Positions 45,834 to 54,103 of a stretch of 64,000 bases of DNA are shown in pieces. The first letter of the stretch is position 1. Each line of letters begins with the position of its first letter. Source of the DNA: Comamonas sp. BIGb0124. Its GTDB lineage: Bacteria > Pseudomonadota > Gammaproteobacteria > Burkholderiales > Burkholderiaceae_C. The position numbers and the translations under genes are program-made. The stretch lies in NCBI RefSeq assembly GCF_003752175.1, contig NZ_RJVF01000011.1:186001-250000 (forward strand), written 5' to 3'. A model generated the notes under the pieces. It saw only the letters and a list, made by a program, of their open reading frames with translations. It was not told the origin of the DNA and made no database searches.

Positions 45834-48116
45834 TCAGGGTTTCCAGCGTCTCAGCAACAAGGCGTTGGCCATCACGCTCACGCTCGACAGGGCCATCGCC
45901 GCCCCCGCCACCACGGGGCTGAGGTAGCCCAGCATGGCCAGGGGAATACCGGCCACGTTGTAAGCGAAGGCCCAGAACAGGTTCTGCCGGATCTTGGCCA
46001 CCGTGCGGTGAGAGATATCGAGCGCCGCGCCCACCAGCGCGAGATCGCCCCGCATCAGCGTCACGCCCGCCGCCTGCATGGCCACGTCCGTCCCGTTGCT
46101 CATGGCCATGCCGACATCGGCAGCCGCCAGGGCCGGTGCATCGTTGATGCCGTCGCCCACCATGGCCACCACATGGCCTGCCTGGCGCCAGGCAGCGACC
46201 CGCGCGGCCTTGTCGGCGGGCAGCACCTCGCCCTCGACTTCACCCGCGGCCGGATCCAGACCCAGCCGGCGTGCCATGGCTTCGGCCGCGCCCCGGTTGT
46301 CGCCGGAGACCATGACGATGCGCAGTCCGCGGGCCTTCAGCGCCGCCAGGGCCTGCGCGGCGCCCGGCTTGGGCTCGTCGCCAAAAGCCATCGCCAGAAG
46401 GCCCTTGACCTCGCCGTCGACACGTTCGGCCATCATCGACACCGTGCAGCCCTGTGACTGCCAGGCCTGCGCCTGGGCCTGCCACGGGCCGGCCGGCAGA
46501 CCCAGTTCGTCCATCCAGCGCAGGCTGCCCAGCAGCAGCGTGCGCCCCTCCACCACGCCTTCGGTGCCGCGCCCGGCCACGGCACGGACCTGTTCGGGCT
46601 GAATGGACGGCAGGCCCTGCGCTTGCGCATGCGCCACCACGGCCCGGGCCAGCGGATGCTCGCTGCCGCCTTGCAACGCGGCCGCCAGCACCAGCAGGCC
46701 GGCCACCTCGTCCGTGCCCCCCGCGAGACCGGCTCCGGAAACATGCATCAGCCGGGGCCGGCCCACCGTGAGCGTGCCCGTCTTGTCGAACAGCACCGTG
46801 TCCACTCGCCGGGCCAGTTCCAGCGCCTGTGCGTCCTGGATCAGGATGCCGTGGCGGGCCGCCACCCCCATGCCCGCCATCAGCGCCGCCGGCGTCGCAA
46901 GGCCCAGCGCGCACGGGCAGGCGATCACCAGCACGGCCACCGCGTGCATCACGGCGATTTCCATCGCCGCGCCCGTCCACCACCAGCCCACCCCCGTGGC
47001 CAGCGCCACCAGCAGCACCACGGGCACGAACACCTCCGAGACCCGATCGACCAGACGCTGGATGGGCGCCTTGGCCGCCTGGGCATCTTCGACCAGCCGA
47101 ATGATGCGGGCCAGCACCGTCTCGGTGCCCACTGCGGTCACGTCCAGCACGATGCGGCCGTCGCCGTTGATGGATCCCCCGGACAGCGCCGATCCAGGCG
47201 ACTTGGCCACCGGCAGCGATTCGCCGGTCAGCATCGACTCGTCGACCTGTGTCTCTCCCTGCTTCACCACGCCGTCGAGCGGGATGCGTTCACCGGGACG
47301 CACCACCAGGGCATCGCCCACCAGGATCTCGGCGATCGGCACCTCCACCTCCCCTTCGTCGCCGAGCAGGCGAGCGGTCGCGGGCCGCAGGGCATGCAGC
47401 GCCCGGATCGCCGCAGTGGCCTGCCGTTTCGCCCGTGCCTCGAGCCACTTGCCCAGCAACACCAGCGTGATGACCACGGCCGACGCTTCGAAATACAGAT
47501 GCGGCATGTCGCCCGCCGATCCGGTCAGCCACAGCCAGACCGAAAGCCCCCAGCCCGCCGAGGTACCCACCGCGACCAGGACATCCATGTTGCCCGCGCC
47601 CGCCCGCACGGCACGCCAGCCCGCGGCATAGAAGCGCGCACCCAGCACGAACTGCACCGGCGTCGCCAGCAGGAACTGCAGCCACGCAGGCAGCATGAAC
47701 GGCAGGCCCAGCCAGCCCGTCACCATCGGCAGTACCAGCGGGAACGAAAGCGCCAATCCCACCGCCACCGGCGCAAAACCGGCCCAGGCGGAGACAGGTC
47801 CGGCCTCGGCGGCCTGCTCGGCCGGCCTGGCCTCGTAACCGGCATCCCGCACGGCCCGGCTCAGCACCGCTTCCCATGAACCGGCGGCTGGCGCCTGGCC
47901 GGCGCCGTAAGACACCCGTGCCGACTCCGTCGCCAGATTGACCGAGGCATCCTGCACCCCCGGCACCTTGCGCAAGGCGCGCTCGACCCGGCCGACGCAC
48001 GAGGCGCACGTCATGCCGCCGATCACCAGGTCAAGGCTGTGGACAAGTTCGGCATCGGCGGGCGAGGACCGCGCTTTCGACGCTGTCGGATTCTGTGGAA
48101 AAACTGTTTGATTCAT
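45834..48116 (-). CDS. copA: Copper-exporting P1B-type ATPase CopA
   Basis: Exports Cu(I) from cytoplasm to periplasm. The 760 residues contain one N-terminal metal-binding domain with GMTCASC (Cys37, Cys40), membrane helices, the actuator loop with TGES, the transport site CPC at 400-402 ([17 protein letters not shown]), phosphorylation Asp444 in DKTGTLTVG, the nucleotide-binding HP in [10 protein letters not shown], and [20 protein letters not shown] in the hinge. The ATG at 48116 follows a CueR-type promoter; the longer frame runs into that promoter and is rejected. Divergent from copZ-cueR, forming a complete copper efflux regulon. Confidence 0.96.
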   Translation of the reverse strand: MNQTVFPQNPTASKARSSPADAELVHSLDLVIGGMTCASCVGRVERALRKVPGVQDASVNLATESARVSYGAGQAPAAGSWEAVLSRAVRDAGYEARPAEQAAEAGPVSAWAGFAPVAVGLALSFPLVLPMVTGWLGLPFMLPAWLQFLLATPVQFVLGARFYAAGWRAVRAGAGNMDVLVAVGTSAGWGLSVWLWLTGSAGDMPHLYFEASAVVITLVLLGKWLEARAKRQATAAIRALHALRPATARLLGDEGEVEVPIAEILVGDALVVRPGERIPLDGVVKQGETQVDESMLTGESLPVAKSPGSALSGGSINGDGRIVLDVTAVGTETVLARIIRLVEDAQAAKAPIQRLVDRVSEVFVPVVLLVALATGVGWWWTGAAMEIAVMHAVAVLVIACPCALGLATPAALMAGMGVAARHGILIQDAQALELARRVDTVLFDKTGTLTVGRPRLMHVSGAGLAGGTDEVAGLLVLAAALQGGSEHPLARAVVAHAQAQGLPSIQPEQVRAVAGRGTEGVVEGRTLLLGSLRWMDELGLPAGPWQAQAQAWQSQGCTVSMMAERVDGEVKGLLAMAFGDEPKPGAAQALAALKARGLRIVMVSGDNRGAAEAMARRLGLDPAAGEVEGEVLPADKAARVAAWRQAGHVVAMVGDGINDAPALAAADVGMAMSNGTDVAMQAAGVTLMRGDLALVGAALDISHRTVAKIRQNLFWAFAYNVAGIPLAMLGYLSPVVAGAAMALSSVSVMANALLLRRWKP

Positions 48117-48181
48117 GATCGCGTTCCAACATGCGTGAGGTTCGACCATCCGTCCAGCACGGATCGACCCCAAGGGAATCA

Positions 48182-48212
48182 AGCCTAAACCTTGCCATCA
48201 TGGCAAAGTCAA
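48182..48212 (-). promoter_or_regulatory. copA promoter with CueR-type operator
   Basis: Minus strand: -35 TTGACT (48207-48212), 19-bp spacer, -10 TAGGCT (48182-48187). The spacer contains the dyad TTGCCA-TGA-TGGCAA within ACTTTGCC...GGCAAGGT (48189-48209). The 19-bp spacer and dyad are the hallmark of MerR-family activated promoters. Start codon 66 bp downstream. Confidence 0.8.
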
Positions 48213-48330
48213 GCCTGTTATCCAAAAAACAATGCCGTGAAAAAGCCATGCAGATCAAGCCTCTTCCTTGCTTCGGCAGCGACAGGGGCATTCGGATGGG
48301 CGATGTTCCACGTCATCTGCGGCGACAGCC

Positions 48331-48361
48331 TTGACCTTCCCACCATTGGAAGGTTCATACT
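48331..48361 (+). promoter_or_regulatory. copZ-cueR promoter with CueR-type operator
   Basis: Plus strand: -35 TTGACC (48331-48336), 19-bp spacer, -10 CATACT (48356-48361). The operator ACCTTCC-N7-GGAAGGT (48334-48354) is a perfect 7-7-7 dyad, the same half-site as E. coli CueR targets. It predicts autoregulated, copper-induced expression of copZ and cueR. Confidence 0.85.
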
Positions 48362-48457
48362 GACCAACTCCCGGGACAAGTCCCGAACAAGCTGTGGGCA
48401 ATCCATTTGACTTGTACACAGCTTGTTATCAACAACCCGAACCCGAAAGGCAACGCC

Positions 48458-48658
48458 ATGACACAGATTCTCGAAGTACGCGGCATGACATGCGGTCATT
48501 GCGAACGCGCCGTGACCCGGGCCGTGCGTGCGGTCGATCCGCAGGCCGAGGTCAGGATCGACCGCACAGCGCATCGTGTGGAGATCGCCAACACCCAGGC
48601 CGATCCGCTCGCCCTGGCCGCAGCCATCCGCGCGGAAGGCTACGAGGTCGCCGAGTGA
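48458..48658 (+). CDS. copZ: Copper chaperone CopZ (heavy-metal-associated domain)
   Basis: 66-residue cytoplasmic Cu(I) chaperone with the fold signature ILEVRGMTCGHCERAVTRAV, metal ligands Cys12 and Cys15 in MTCGHC, then alternating strands and IRAEGYEVAE at the end. It delivers copper to CopA or to CueR. The ATG at 48458 has AAAGG 8 bp upstream; the longer frame from 48407 lacks similarity. Its stop overlaps the cueR GTG start (GTGA), so the two are coupled. Confidence 0.93.
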   Translation: MTQILEVRGMTCGHCERAVTRAVRAVDPQAEVRIDRTAHRVEIANTQADPLALAAAIRAEGYEVAE

Positions 48659-49089
48659 CCACCGGTGCGCTCGGCGGAAGCCCGGTCCACATCGGCGCCG
48701 CCGCAGCGGCGTCGGGTGTCTCGGCCAAGATGATCCGGCATTACGAAAGCCTGGGACTGCTGAGCCCGGTTCAACGCACCGACAGCGGTTACCGGGTCTA
48801 CAACCACAACGACGTCCACAACCTGCGTTTCATCAAACGCGCCCGCGACCTCGGTTTTTCGATGGCCGAGATCGCGGACCTGCTCGCGCTCTGGCATGAC
48901 CAGGGCCGTCCCAGTACCTTGGTCAAGGCCATCGCCGCCCGCCATGTGCAGCAATTGAGCGAGCGCATCACGGCACTGCAGGACATGAAGAACACGCTGC
49001 AGCACCTGGTGTCCTGCTGCCATGGCGATGCCCGACCCGAATGTCCCATCCTCGACACACTCGCCGGCAATCCGGAAACCGCTTCGTAA
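48655..49089 (+). CDS. cueR: Cu(I)-responsive MerR-family regulator CueR
   Basis: 144-residue activator. N-terminal winged helix-turn-helix (about 12-40: IGAAAAASGVSAKMIRHYES), a long dimerisation helix, and the C-terminal metal loop SCCHGDARPECPIL with Cys122 and Cys130 spaced by seven residues as in E. coli CueR (Cys112, Cys120). Ser87 is at the position equivalent to Ser77, typical of monovalent-metal sensors. The start is GTG at 48655, overlapping the copZ stop. It should bind both operators in the copA/copZ intergenic region. Confidence 0.94.
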   Translation: MTTGALGGSPVHIGAAAAASGVSAKMIRHYESLGLLSPVQRTDSGYRVYNHNDVHNLRFIKRARDLGFSMAEIADLLALWHDQGRPSTLVKAIAARHVQQLSERITALQDMKNTLQHLVSCCHGDARPECPILDTLAGNPETAS

Positions 49090-49214
49090 GTCACTGATTC
49101 AACGAACAAAAAAACGGTTGTTCACAGCTCGAGAAGAACAATCTGTGCATAACCGGGGCATCGCCCTGCCCGCTCGCCGAGCCGGGCAGCCCCCGTCGAT
49201 CCCGCCGGCTCCTC

Positions 49215-49246
49215 GCCCGATGCAGGCTCTGCATCGGGCTTTTTTG
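49215..49246 (+). terminator. Factor-independent terminator after copZ-cueR
   Basis: GCCCGATGCAG-GCT-CTGCATCGGGC followed by TTTTTT: perfect 11-bp stem, 3-nt loop, then six T. It shields the DnaA-box region to its right from cueR read-through. Confidence 0.93.
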
Positions 49247-49494
49247 CGTTTCAGCGACCCAAAAACACTGAAAAAACACGGAATCCACGTCGAATCGAGC
49301 CATCAAAGCCGTCGATCAACAAGTCTGTGGATAAAAACAATGACAAGTTCGACTTATCCACACAAAAGTGGATAAGTCGCGATTTGTTCATTTTTGCGCG
49401 ACAGCGGAACACACCGGCGGCCACAGCTTTTCACGACCGGCAAGCTGTTGAAAAAAAACAGCAAACCAGACTTATCCACAGGATCGCGCCGACT

Positions 49495-49509
49495 CTACTA
49501 TTACTACTA
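49495..49509 (+). repeat. DnaA-trio array 1
   Basis: CTA CTA TTA CTA CTA, i.e. five trinucleotides that read 3'-GAT GAT AAT GAT GAT-5' on the complementary strand, the DnaA-trio consensus 3'-(G/A)A(T/A)-5'. Starts 14 bp after an exact DnaA box of the expected orientation. Confidence 0.7.
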
Positions 49510-49746
49510 ACTTAAATTAGTGCATTTAAGGGATAAGTCCAAAACACGTCGCCGCGCCCTCCCCCGCACCGGCAGTCCTTCCGGCGCAGCGACTGCCGGC
49601 AAAACACAGCCGCAGGCGCGGCACTTTTTGCACGAGCCGCGCTCTAGCCCATACACGCGTTTGTTGTCCCGAGCGAAAAACGAGCAGATCTGCGTGTATT
49701 TGTTGAGAAAACCGGCTTGTCGCTTGCCCATCGCGACTCGGTTTTC

Positions 49747-50802
49747 GTGACTGCGTCGTTAAAATCGCTCCCTTTTGCTGGAAAAGTCCATTTCGTGCCT
49801 GCCCGTCTTGCCGTTCTTCCCCAATACCTGCTGCCCAAAAAGACATTGACTGCATTGGCCGGTGCCTTTGCCAGAGCTGAAGCAGGGGCGTTGACCACAG
49901 GCGTGATCCGCTGGTTCGTCAAGCGCTACGGTGTGGACATGCAGGAAGCCGCTTTCGCCGACATCCGCGACTACCGGACCTTCAACGACTTTTTCACGCG
50001 CGAACTCAAGGCGGGTTCACGCGAAATGGCGCATTCCGACTTCATTTGCCCGGTCGACGGCGCCATCAGCCAGTTCGGCGCCATCGATCGCGACACGATC
50101 TACCAGGCCAAGGGCCACAGCTACACCACCACGGCTTTGCTGGGTGGGGATAAAAGCAGCGCGATGCGCTACGAAAACGGCTGGTTCGCGACGCTGTACC
50201 TCAGCCCGCGCGACTACCACCGCATCCACATGCCCTGCGACGGCAAGCTCGAGTCGATGACGTATGTGCCGGGGGCTCTGTTTTCGGTCAATCCGACGAC
50301 GGCACGGGGTGTACCGGGTCTCTTTGCCCGCAACGAGCGGGTGGTCTGCGAGTTTTCCACAGCCTATGGGCCGATCGCCCTGGTCCTGGTCGGCGCCACC
50401 ATCGTCGGCAGCATGGCCACGGTCTGGCATGGCGTGGTGAATCCACCGCGCGGCCGCAAGGTCAGGCGCTGGACTTACGAAACGCACGGTGCGCCCATCG
50501 TCTTGCGCAAGGGCGAGGAAATGGGCCGCTTCATGCTCGGCTCCACCGTCGTGCTGCTGATGCCGCGTCCCGAAGGCTTCGGCATGAACTTCAATCCCAG
50601 CTGGGCGCCCGAGGGGGCGGTTCGTCTGGGCCATCCCATGGCCAGCTACCAGCCCGTCCCCGAAGAGCCGCCAGAGCCCTCTGCGGCCCCTGCACCGGGC
50701 CCGGCGGAGCCGTCGCTCGATGCCGCCGGCGCGGTGGACACGGCCCCCGCGGCCCCATCCGAAGGCCATCCTCCGCTGCCACCGGCTTCCCCGGCCCCTT
50801 GA
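49747..50802 (+). CDS. psd: Phosphatidylserine decarboxylase proenzyme
   Basis: Makes phosphatidylethanolamine from phosphatidylserine at the inner membrane. The pyruvoyl enzyme self-cleaves at the LGST motif; here FMLGSTVVLLMP places the pyruvoyl-forming Ser at about 266. Other signatures are FNDFFTRELKAGSRE, CPVDGAISQFG and SPRDYHRIHMPCDGK. The start is uncertain: GTG at 49747 is used, with GTG at 49795 possible; neither has a strong Shine-Dalgarno. After the catalytic core (about residue 300) there is a Pro/Ala/Glu-rich tail of about 50 residues not usual for Psd, which ends about 280-300. The gene is flanked on both sides by DnaA-box DNA. Confidence 0.93.
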   Translation: MTASLKSLPFAGKVHFVPARLAVLPQYLLPKKTLTALAGAFARAEAGALTTGVIRWFVKRYGVDMQEAAFADIRDYRTFNDFFTRELKAGSREMAHSDFICPVDGAISQFGAIDRDTIYQAKGHSYTTTALLGGDKSSAMRYENGWFATLYLSPRDYHRIHMPCDGKLESMTYVPGALFSVNPTTARGVPGLFARNERVVCEFSTAYGPIALVLVGATIVGSMATVWHGVVNPPRGRKVRRWTYETHGAPIVLRKGEEMGRFMLGSTVVLLMPRPEGFGMNFNPSWAPEGAVRLGHPMASYQPVPEEPPEPSAAPAPGPAEPSLDAAGAVDTAPAAPSEGHPPLPPASPAP

Positions 50803-50943
50803 CCGGTCTCTTCGAAGCGGCAGGCCGAGCCAGATTCCGGATCGGTTAGACCGGCCGTCGCCGGCCGATCGGTTCGTGAAGCCGTCCAGCGGCCAGGTCG
50901 CGCGGCGACCGCACCCGCCGCTGAATTCGGCTCGGGATAAACC

Positions 50944-50952
50944 TGTGGATAA
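50944..50952 (-). other. DnaA box (exact)
   Basis: TGTGGATAA, the complement of TTATCCACA, in the psd-rluE gap. Confidence 0.75.
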
Positions 50953-51060
50953 GATCCGGCCGATCTCGGGTTTGCATCTTGTACCGGGTTCACGTGCGCA
51001 TCGCCAAACGACGCGCTGTCAAGGCCGTCCTGTGCCGCAATGGCCGCAGACGTCGCAGGT

Positions 51061-51095
51061 TATCCCCTAGTAGGCCCCTTTGGATCAGGGATAAC
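51061..51095. repeat. Inverted repeat in psd-rluE gap
   Basis: TTATCCC and GGGATAA, 7-bp arms separated by 21 bp. The arms resemble truncated DnaA boxes; a protein-binding or structural role is possible. Confidence 0.4.
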
Positions 51096-51569
51096 CCTGT
51101 CACATCTGTCCACAGAATGAGTGTTCAGGCCCGAAGACTGGCTGTCCGAGCCCTCAACGCACGGAAAGTCACCCAAAAAACCGCCAAAAACTGGACAAGC
51201 TGTGGAAAACTTGTTTTTTCAGATCTTCTGGAACACAGTCATTAGTGTTAATTTGAGAATTTTCTTCATATGAATCAACAAGATGCAGAATTCATCCGAA
51301 AACTCGCATCGTGTTGCAAAGCACAAAAAACAGCGCCACGAAATTACGCATCTTTCGACGGAAAGACGGGCAAGAACGGCTTCGACGAGGCCCGCAAGCC
51401 GCTCATCCGTGCATTTCGATGGAGCTTATGAAGATTTCTCCACAAAACTATCCACAAAAACTGCATAGTTGTTGTGCATCGCCCGGACACCGTCTTGCAG
51501 CCGCTTTGCGCTGAAAAAGTCCGGTCTCTTCCTGTGTCCGCCACCAGCCTGCCGTGGACAATACGGCGC

Positions 51570-52238
51570 ATGAGCACGCGCAAGAGTTATCCACAATTCA
51601 GGCAGAGCACCCCGGCCAGACGCCGTCCGGCGGGCCACGATTCATCAGGGGGGCCATCCGGCCCGGTCGCGCCGGCGGTGCGCCCATCCGCCGAGTCCCC
51701 GCGCCTGGTGATGCTCAACAAACCCTTCGACGTGTTGTGCCAGTTCACGAGCCAGGACGACCGTCGGACACTCAAGGACTACGTCGATCAGCCCGGCCTG
51801 TACCCTGCGGGCCGCCTGGACCGCGACAGCGAAGGCCTGCTGCTGCTCACCAACCATGGACCGTGGCAGGCGCGCATCGCCGACCCCCGGCACAAGATGC
51901 CCAAGACGTATTGGGTTCAAGTCGAAAACGAAGCGATCGAGCGTCAACTCGCGCAATTGCGCCAAGGCGTCGACCTGGTGGATGGCCGCACGGCCCCTGC
52001 CGAGGTCGACAGGCTGGCCGAACCCCTGCTCTGGGCACGCCATCCCCCGGTGCGTTTCCGCAAAAGCGTGCCGACCAGCTGGCTCCAGATCACGATATGC
52101 GAAGGCCGCAACCGCCAGGTGCGACGCATGACGGCCGCCGTCGGCCTGCCCACCTTGCGACTGGTCCGCGTGGCGATCGGGCCATGGACGCTCGCCGATC
52201 TGCAGCCCGGCTCTTGGCGCGAGCTCGACGGATTCTGA
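51570..52238 (+). CDS. rluE: 23S rRNA pseudouridine synthase, RluE-like (RsuA family)
   Basis: Converts a uridine of 23S rRNA (U2457 in E. coli) to pseudouridine. 222 residues: after a basic, Pro-rich N-terminal extension (about 1-45) the catalytic domain shows LNKPFDVLCQFTSQD, the catalytic Asp in AGRLDRDSEGLLLLTNHG, KTYWVQVE, SVPTSWLQITICEGRNRQVR and VGLPTLRLVRVAIG. Order and sequence follow E. coli RluE, which lacks an S4 domain. The ATG at 51570 is used. An exact DnaA box (51587-51595) lies inside codons 6-9. Confidence 0.93.
   Translation: MSTRKSYPQFRQSTPARRRPAGHDSSGGPSGPVAPAVRPSAESPRLVMLNKPFDVLCQFTSQDDRRTLKDYVDQPGLYPAGRLDRDSEGLLLLTNHGPWQARIADPRHKMPKTYWVQVENEAIERQLAQLRQGVDLVDGRTAPAEVDRLAEPLLWARHPPVRFRKSVPTSWLQITICEGRNRQVRRMTAAVGLPTLRLVRVAIGPWTLADLQPGSWRELDGF
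51587..51595 (+). other. DnaA box (exact) inside rluE 5' end
   Basis: TTATCCACA within the first ten codons of rluE. Confidence 0.7.
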
Positions 52239-52409
52239 GGACGCGCAGCGGGCAGTTCCCCGTTTCGCCGCGCGTGGGCATGCGTGCAGCGCCTTTGCGC
52301 AGCCGATCGTGAGCAGGCCGGTTCAATCCCGCAAACTGCTCTCTTTTTTCTATACCTAGAACAATATTTTACGCCGCCTGTGAGCAATCAAAGGCTGGAA
52401 TAATCGCAT

Positions 52410-52620
52410 CTATGCACAAGCCTGTGGATAGATCGGCTGGAAAAACAGAGATATCCACAGAACTTCCTCGAGCCCTGCATTTATCCCCTTTCGGCCGCCT
52501 GACTCGAGTGCACATCTGCACATCGTTTTTTCGACGGAAGCTGTTGATAAAAATAGGCTTTTTCAGAAAATCAGGCTTATCCACAAGCCTTACCTACTAC
52601 TACTATCCTATTTAATAGAC
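52410..52620 (+). other. Candidate replication origin module 2 (DnaA boxes, DnaA-trios, AT-rich DNA)
   Basis: In the 603-bp gap between rluE and the ABC importer (52239-52841). Boxes: CTATGCACA 52410-52418, TGTGGATAG 52423-52431, ATATCCACA 52451-52459, TGTTGATAA 52542-52550 (each one mismatch from TTATNCACA or its complement) and exact TTATCCACA 52577-52585. The exact box is followed by an 8-bp spacer, a DnaA-trio array (52594-52605) and the AT-rich TATTTAATAGACATAC. Same element order and orientation as module 1, 3.1 kb away. The rest of the gap (52239-52400, 52621-52841) holds no supported gene. Confidence 0.75.
52594..52605 (+). repeat. DnaA-trio array 2
   Basis: CTA repeated four times, i.e. 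3'-GAT-5' x4 on the complementary strand, starting 8 bp after an exact DnaA box. Confidence 0.65.
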
Positions 52621-52841
52621 ATACAAGGAAAGAGAGGATAACTCGAAGCGCAGCGGAACGGCAGCCGGGATCCCGACCGCATGGCCTGCATTTCAGACGA
52701 TTCGCGGTGCACCGTTCACCGCTTCTTTGCACAGACATCGTGCCTTTTCGGGATGGACGCATCGGCATTGGCATGCCATGCCCAAAATCGTGCACAGACT
52801 GCATGCAATAATGCGTACAAAGCAGGCATGGATTGTGCGTA

Positions 52842-53981
52842 ATGCCCGGCATGTCCTTATCCAGCCCATCCCAGCCGCCTGCCGCGACCCCCGGACTTGG
52901 CGCCTCCGCCGTGGCATCGGCCGTTCTCCACAGCCCTTACGCCATTGAACTGATTGCGTTGAGCAAACGCTACAGTTCAGGCAACGTCGCTGTGGACAAC
53001 ATCGACTTGAAAATACGAAGCGGCAGTTACTGCTGCCTGCTGGGCCCTTCGGGCTGCGGCAAAAGCACGACCTTGCGCATGATTGCCGGCCATGAGTCGG
53101 CCAGCAGTGGGGACATCCTGCTCGACAACCGCAACATCACCGATCTGGCGGCTGCCGACCGGGGCACCGCCATGATGTTCCAGAGCTTTGCGCTTTTTCC
53201 ACATCTTTCGGCTCTGGACAACGTGGCCTTCAGCCTGAAGATGAAGGGTGTGGACAAGTCCACGCGGCATGCACGGGCTCGGGACCTGCTCGAACGGGTG
53301 GCCATGGGTCACCTGGTGGACCGCAAGCCCGCCGAGCTCTCGGGCGGTCAGCAGCAACGGGTCGCACTGGCGCGGGCCCTGATCACCCAGCCCAAGGTTC
53401 TGCTGCTCGACGAGCCTCTTTCGGCTCTCGATCCTTTCCTGCGTGTCCAGATGCGTGCGGAACTGCGGCGCTGGCAGAAGGAGCTGGGCCTGACCTTCAT
53501 CCACGTCACCCATTCGCAGGAAGAAGCCATGGCGCTGGCCGACACCATGGTGGTCATGAACCAGGGGCTGATCGAACAGGTCGGTCCCCCCCACGAGGTC
53601 TACAACAAGCCCGCCAGCGAGTTCGTGGCGCGGTTCATGGGGGGTCACAACGTGTTGCATCGCCACGAGGGCCTGCCGCAGCCGGCACGGGTCGCTGTGC
53701 GCAACGACCACCTCGAGGTCCGGCCCCTGCCGCCGGGGCTCCACCTCGAGCCGGCGGGCCAACCCGACTTATCCACAGTCTTGCCGGCCCGGGTGACCGA
53801 CGTGGAGTACCAGGGCACGTATGTCCTGCTCGGACTGCAGGCACTCGACAACCCGGCTTTCCGCCCGGCTGCGCTGTCTGCCGTGCTCCACGAATCCGTT
53901 TTCCTGGCCCGACCTTTCGAGATCGGCGAATCGGTCCTGGTGAGCTGGAAAACGGCCCAGGCCCACGCGCTGGCCGCCTGA
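52842..53981 (+). CDS. ABC importer ATP-binding protein (PotA-like)
   Basis: Energises uptake with the permeases encoded downstream. 379 residues: Walker A GPSGCGKSTT, Q-loop MMFQSFALFPHLS, signature LSGGQQQRVALARAL, Walker B VLLLDEPLSALD, switch His in HVTHSQEEAMALAD, and a C-terminal TOBE-type domain from about 290 with VEYQGTYVLLGL. Motifs place it in the polyamine/iron/opine (PotA/FbpC) group. The start is taken as ATG 52842; ATG 52851 is equally possible, and the first about 35 residues are Ser/Ala/Pro-rich. An exact DnaA box occurs inside at 53769-53777. Confidence 0.9.
   Translation: MPGMSLSSPSQPPAATPGLGASAVASAVLHSPYAIELIALSKRYSSGNVAVDNIDLKIRSGSYCCLLGPSGCGKSTTLRMIAGHESASSGDILLDNRNITDLAAADRGTAMMFQSFALFPHLSALDNVAFSLKMKGVDKSTRHARARDLLERVAMGHLVDRKPAELSGGQQQRVALARALITQPKVLLLDEPLSALDPFLRVQMRAELRRWQKELGLTFIHVTHSQEEAMALADTMVVMNQGLIEQVGPPHEVYNKPASEFVARFMGGHNVLHRHEGLPQPARVAVRNDHLEVRPLPPGLHLEPAGQPDLSTVLPARVTDVEYQGTYVLLGLQALDNPAFRPAALSAVLHESVFLARPFEIGESVLVSWKTAQAHALAA
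53769..53777 (+). other. DnaA box (exact) inside ATP-binding protein gene
   Basis: TTATCCACA encoding part of DLSTV in the C-terminal domain; outside the main origin modules. Confidence 0.55.
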
Positions 53982-54103
53982 TTCAACAGCAAATTCACAC
54001 CCTGTGCACAGCTTGCCCCCAGTCCGTCGAGGACACGGCATGAACCAGGGTCTTTTTCCGGCCTGACGGTTTCAGGTTCATCACCCTTCGAGGAGCGTTC
54101 GAC

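Larger units (their letters stand above)
49144..49535 (+). other. Candidate replication origin module 1 (DnaA boxes, DnaA-trios, AT-rich DNA)
   Basis: Gene-free DNA between cueR and psd (gap 49090-49746). DnaA boxes: TGTGCATAA 49144-49152, TGTGGATAA 49326-49334, TTATCCACA 49354-49362, AGTGGATAA 49367-49375 (one mismatch) and TTATCCACA 49472-49480. The last is followed by a 14-bp GC-richer spacer and a DnaA-trio array (49495-49509), then AT-rich DNA to about 49531. This matches the order of the basal origin unwinding system described in other bacteria (DnaA box, GC-rich spacer, trios read 3'-GAT-5' on the complementary strand). dnaA is not in the window. The rest of the gap to 49746 holds only the psd leader. 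Confidence 0.8.
50803..51569. other. Gene-free stretch between psd and rluE, with DnaA boxes
   Basis: 767 bp, AT-rich from about 51200 to 51470. Exact DnaA box TGTGGATAA at 50944-50952; one-mismatch boxes TGTGGAAAA 51201-51209, TTCTCCACA 51436-51444 and CTATCCACA 51448-51456. An inverted repeat TTATCCC (51061-51067) / GGGATAA (51089-51095) is present. No supported gene; short open frames here have no coding features. Confidence 0.6.

Noticed and set aside
51283-51468. Small open frame in the psd-rluE gap
   Set aside because: Overlaps AT-rich DNA with DnaA-like boxes, no ribosome site and no plausible protein features.
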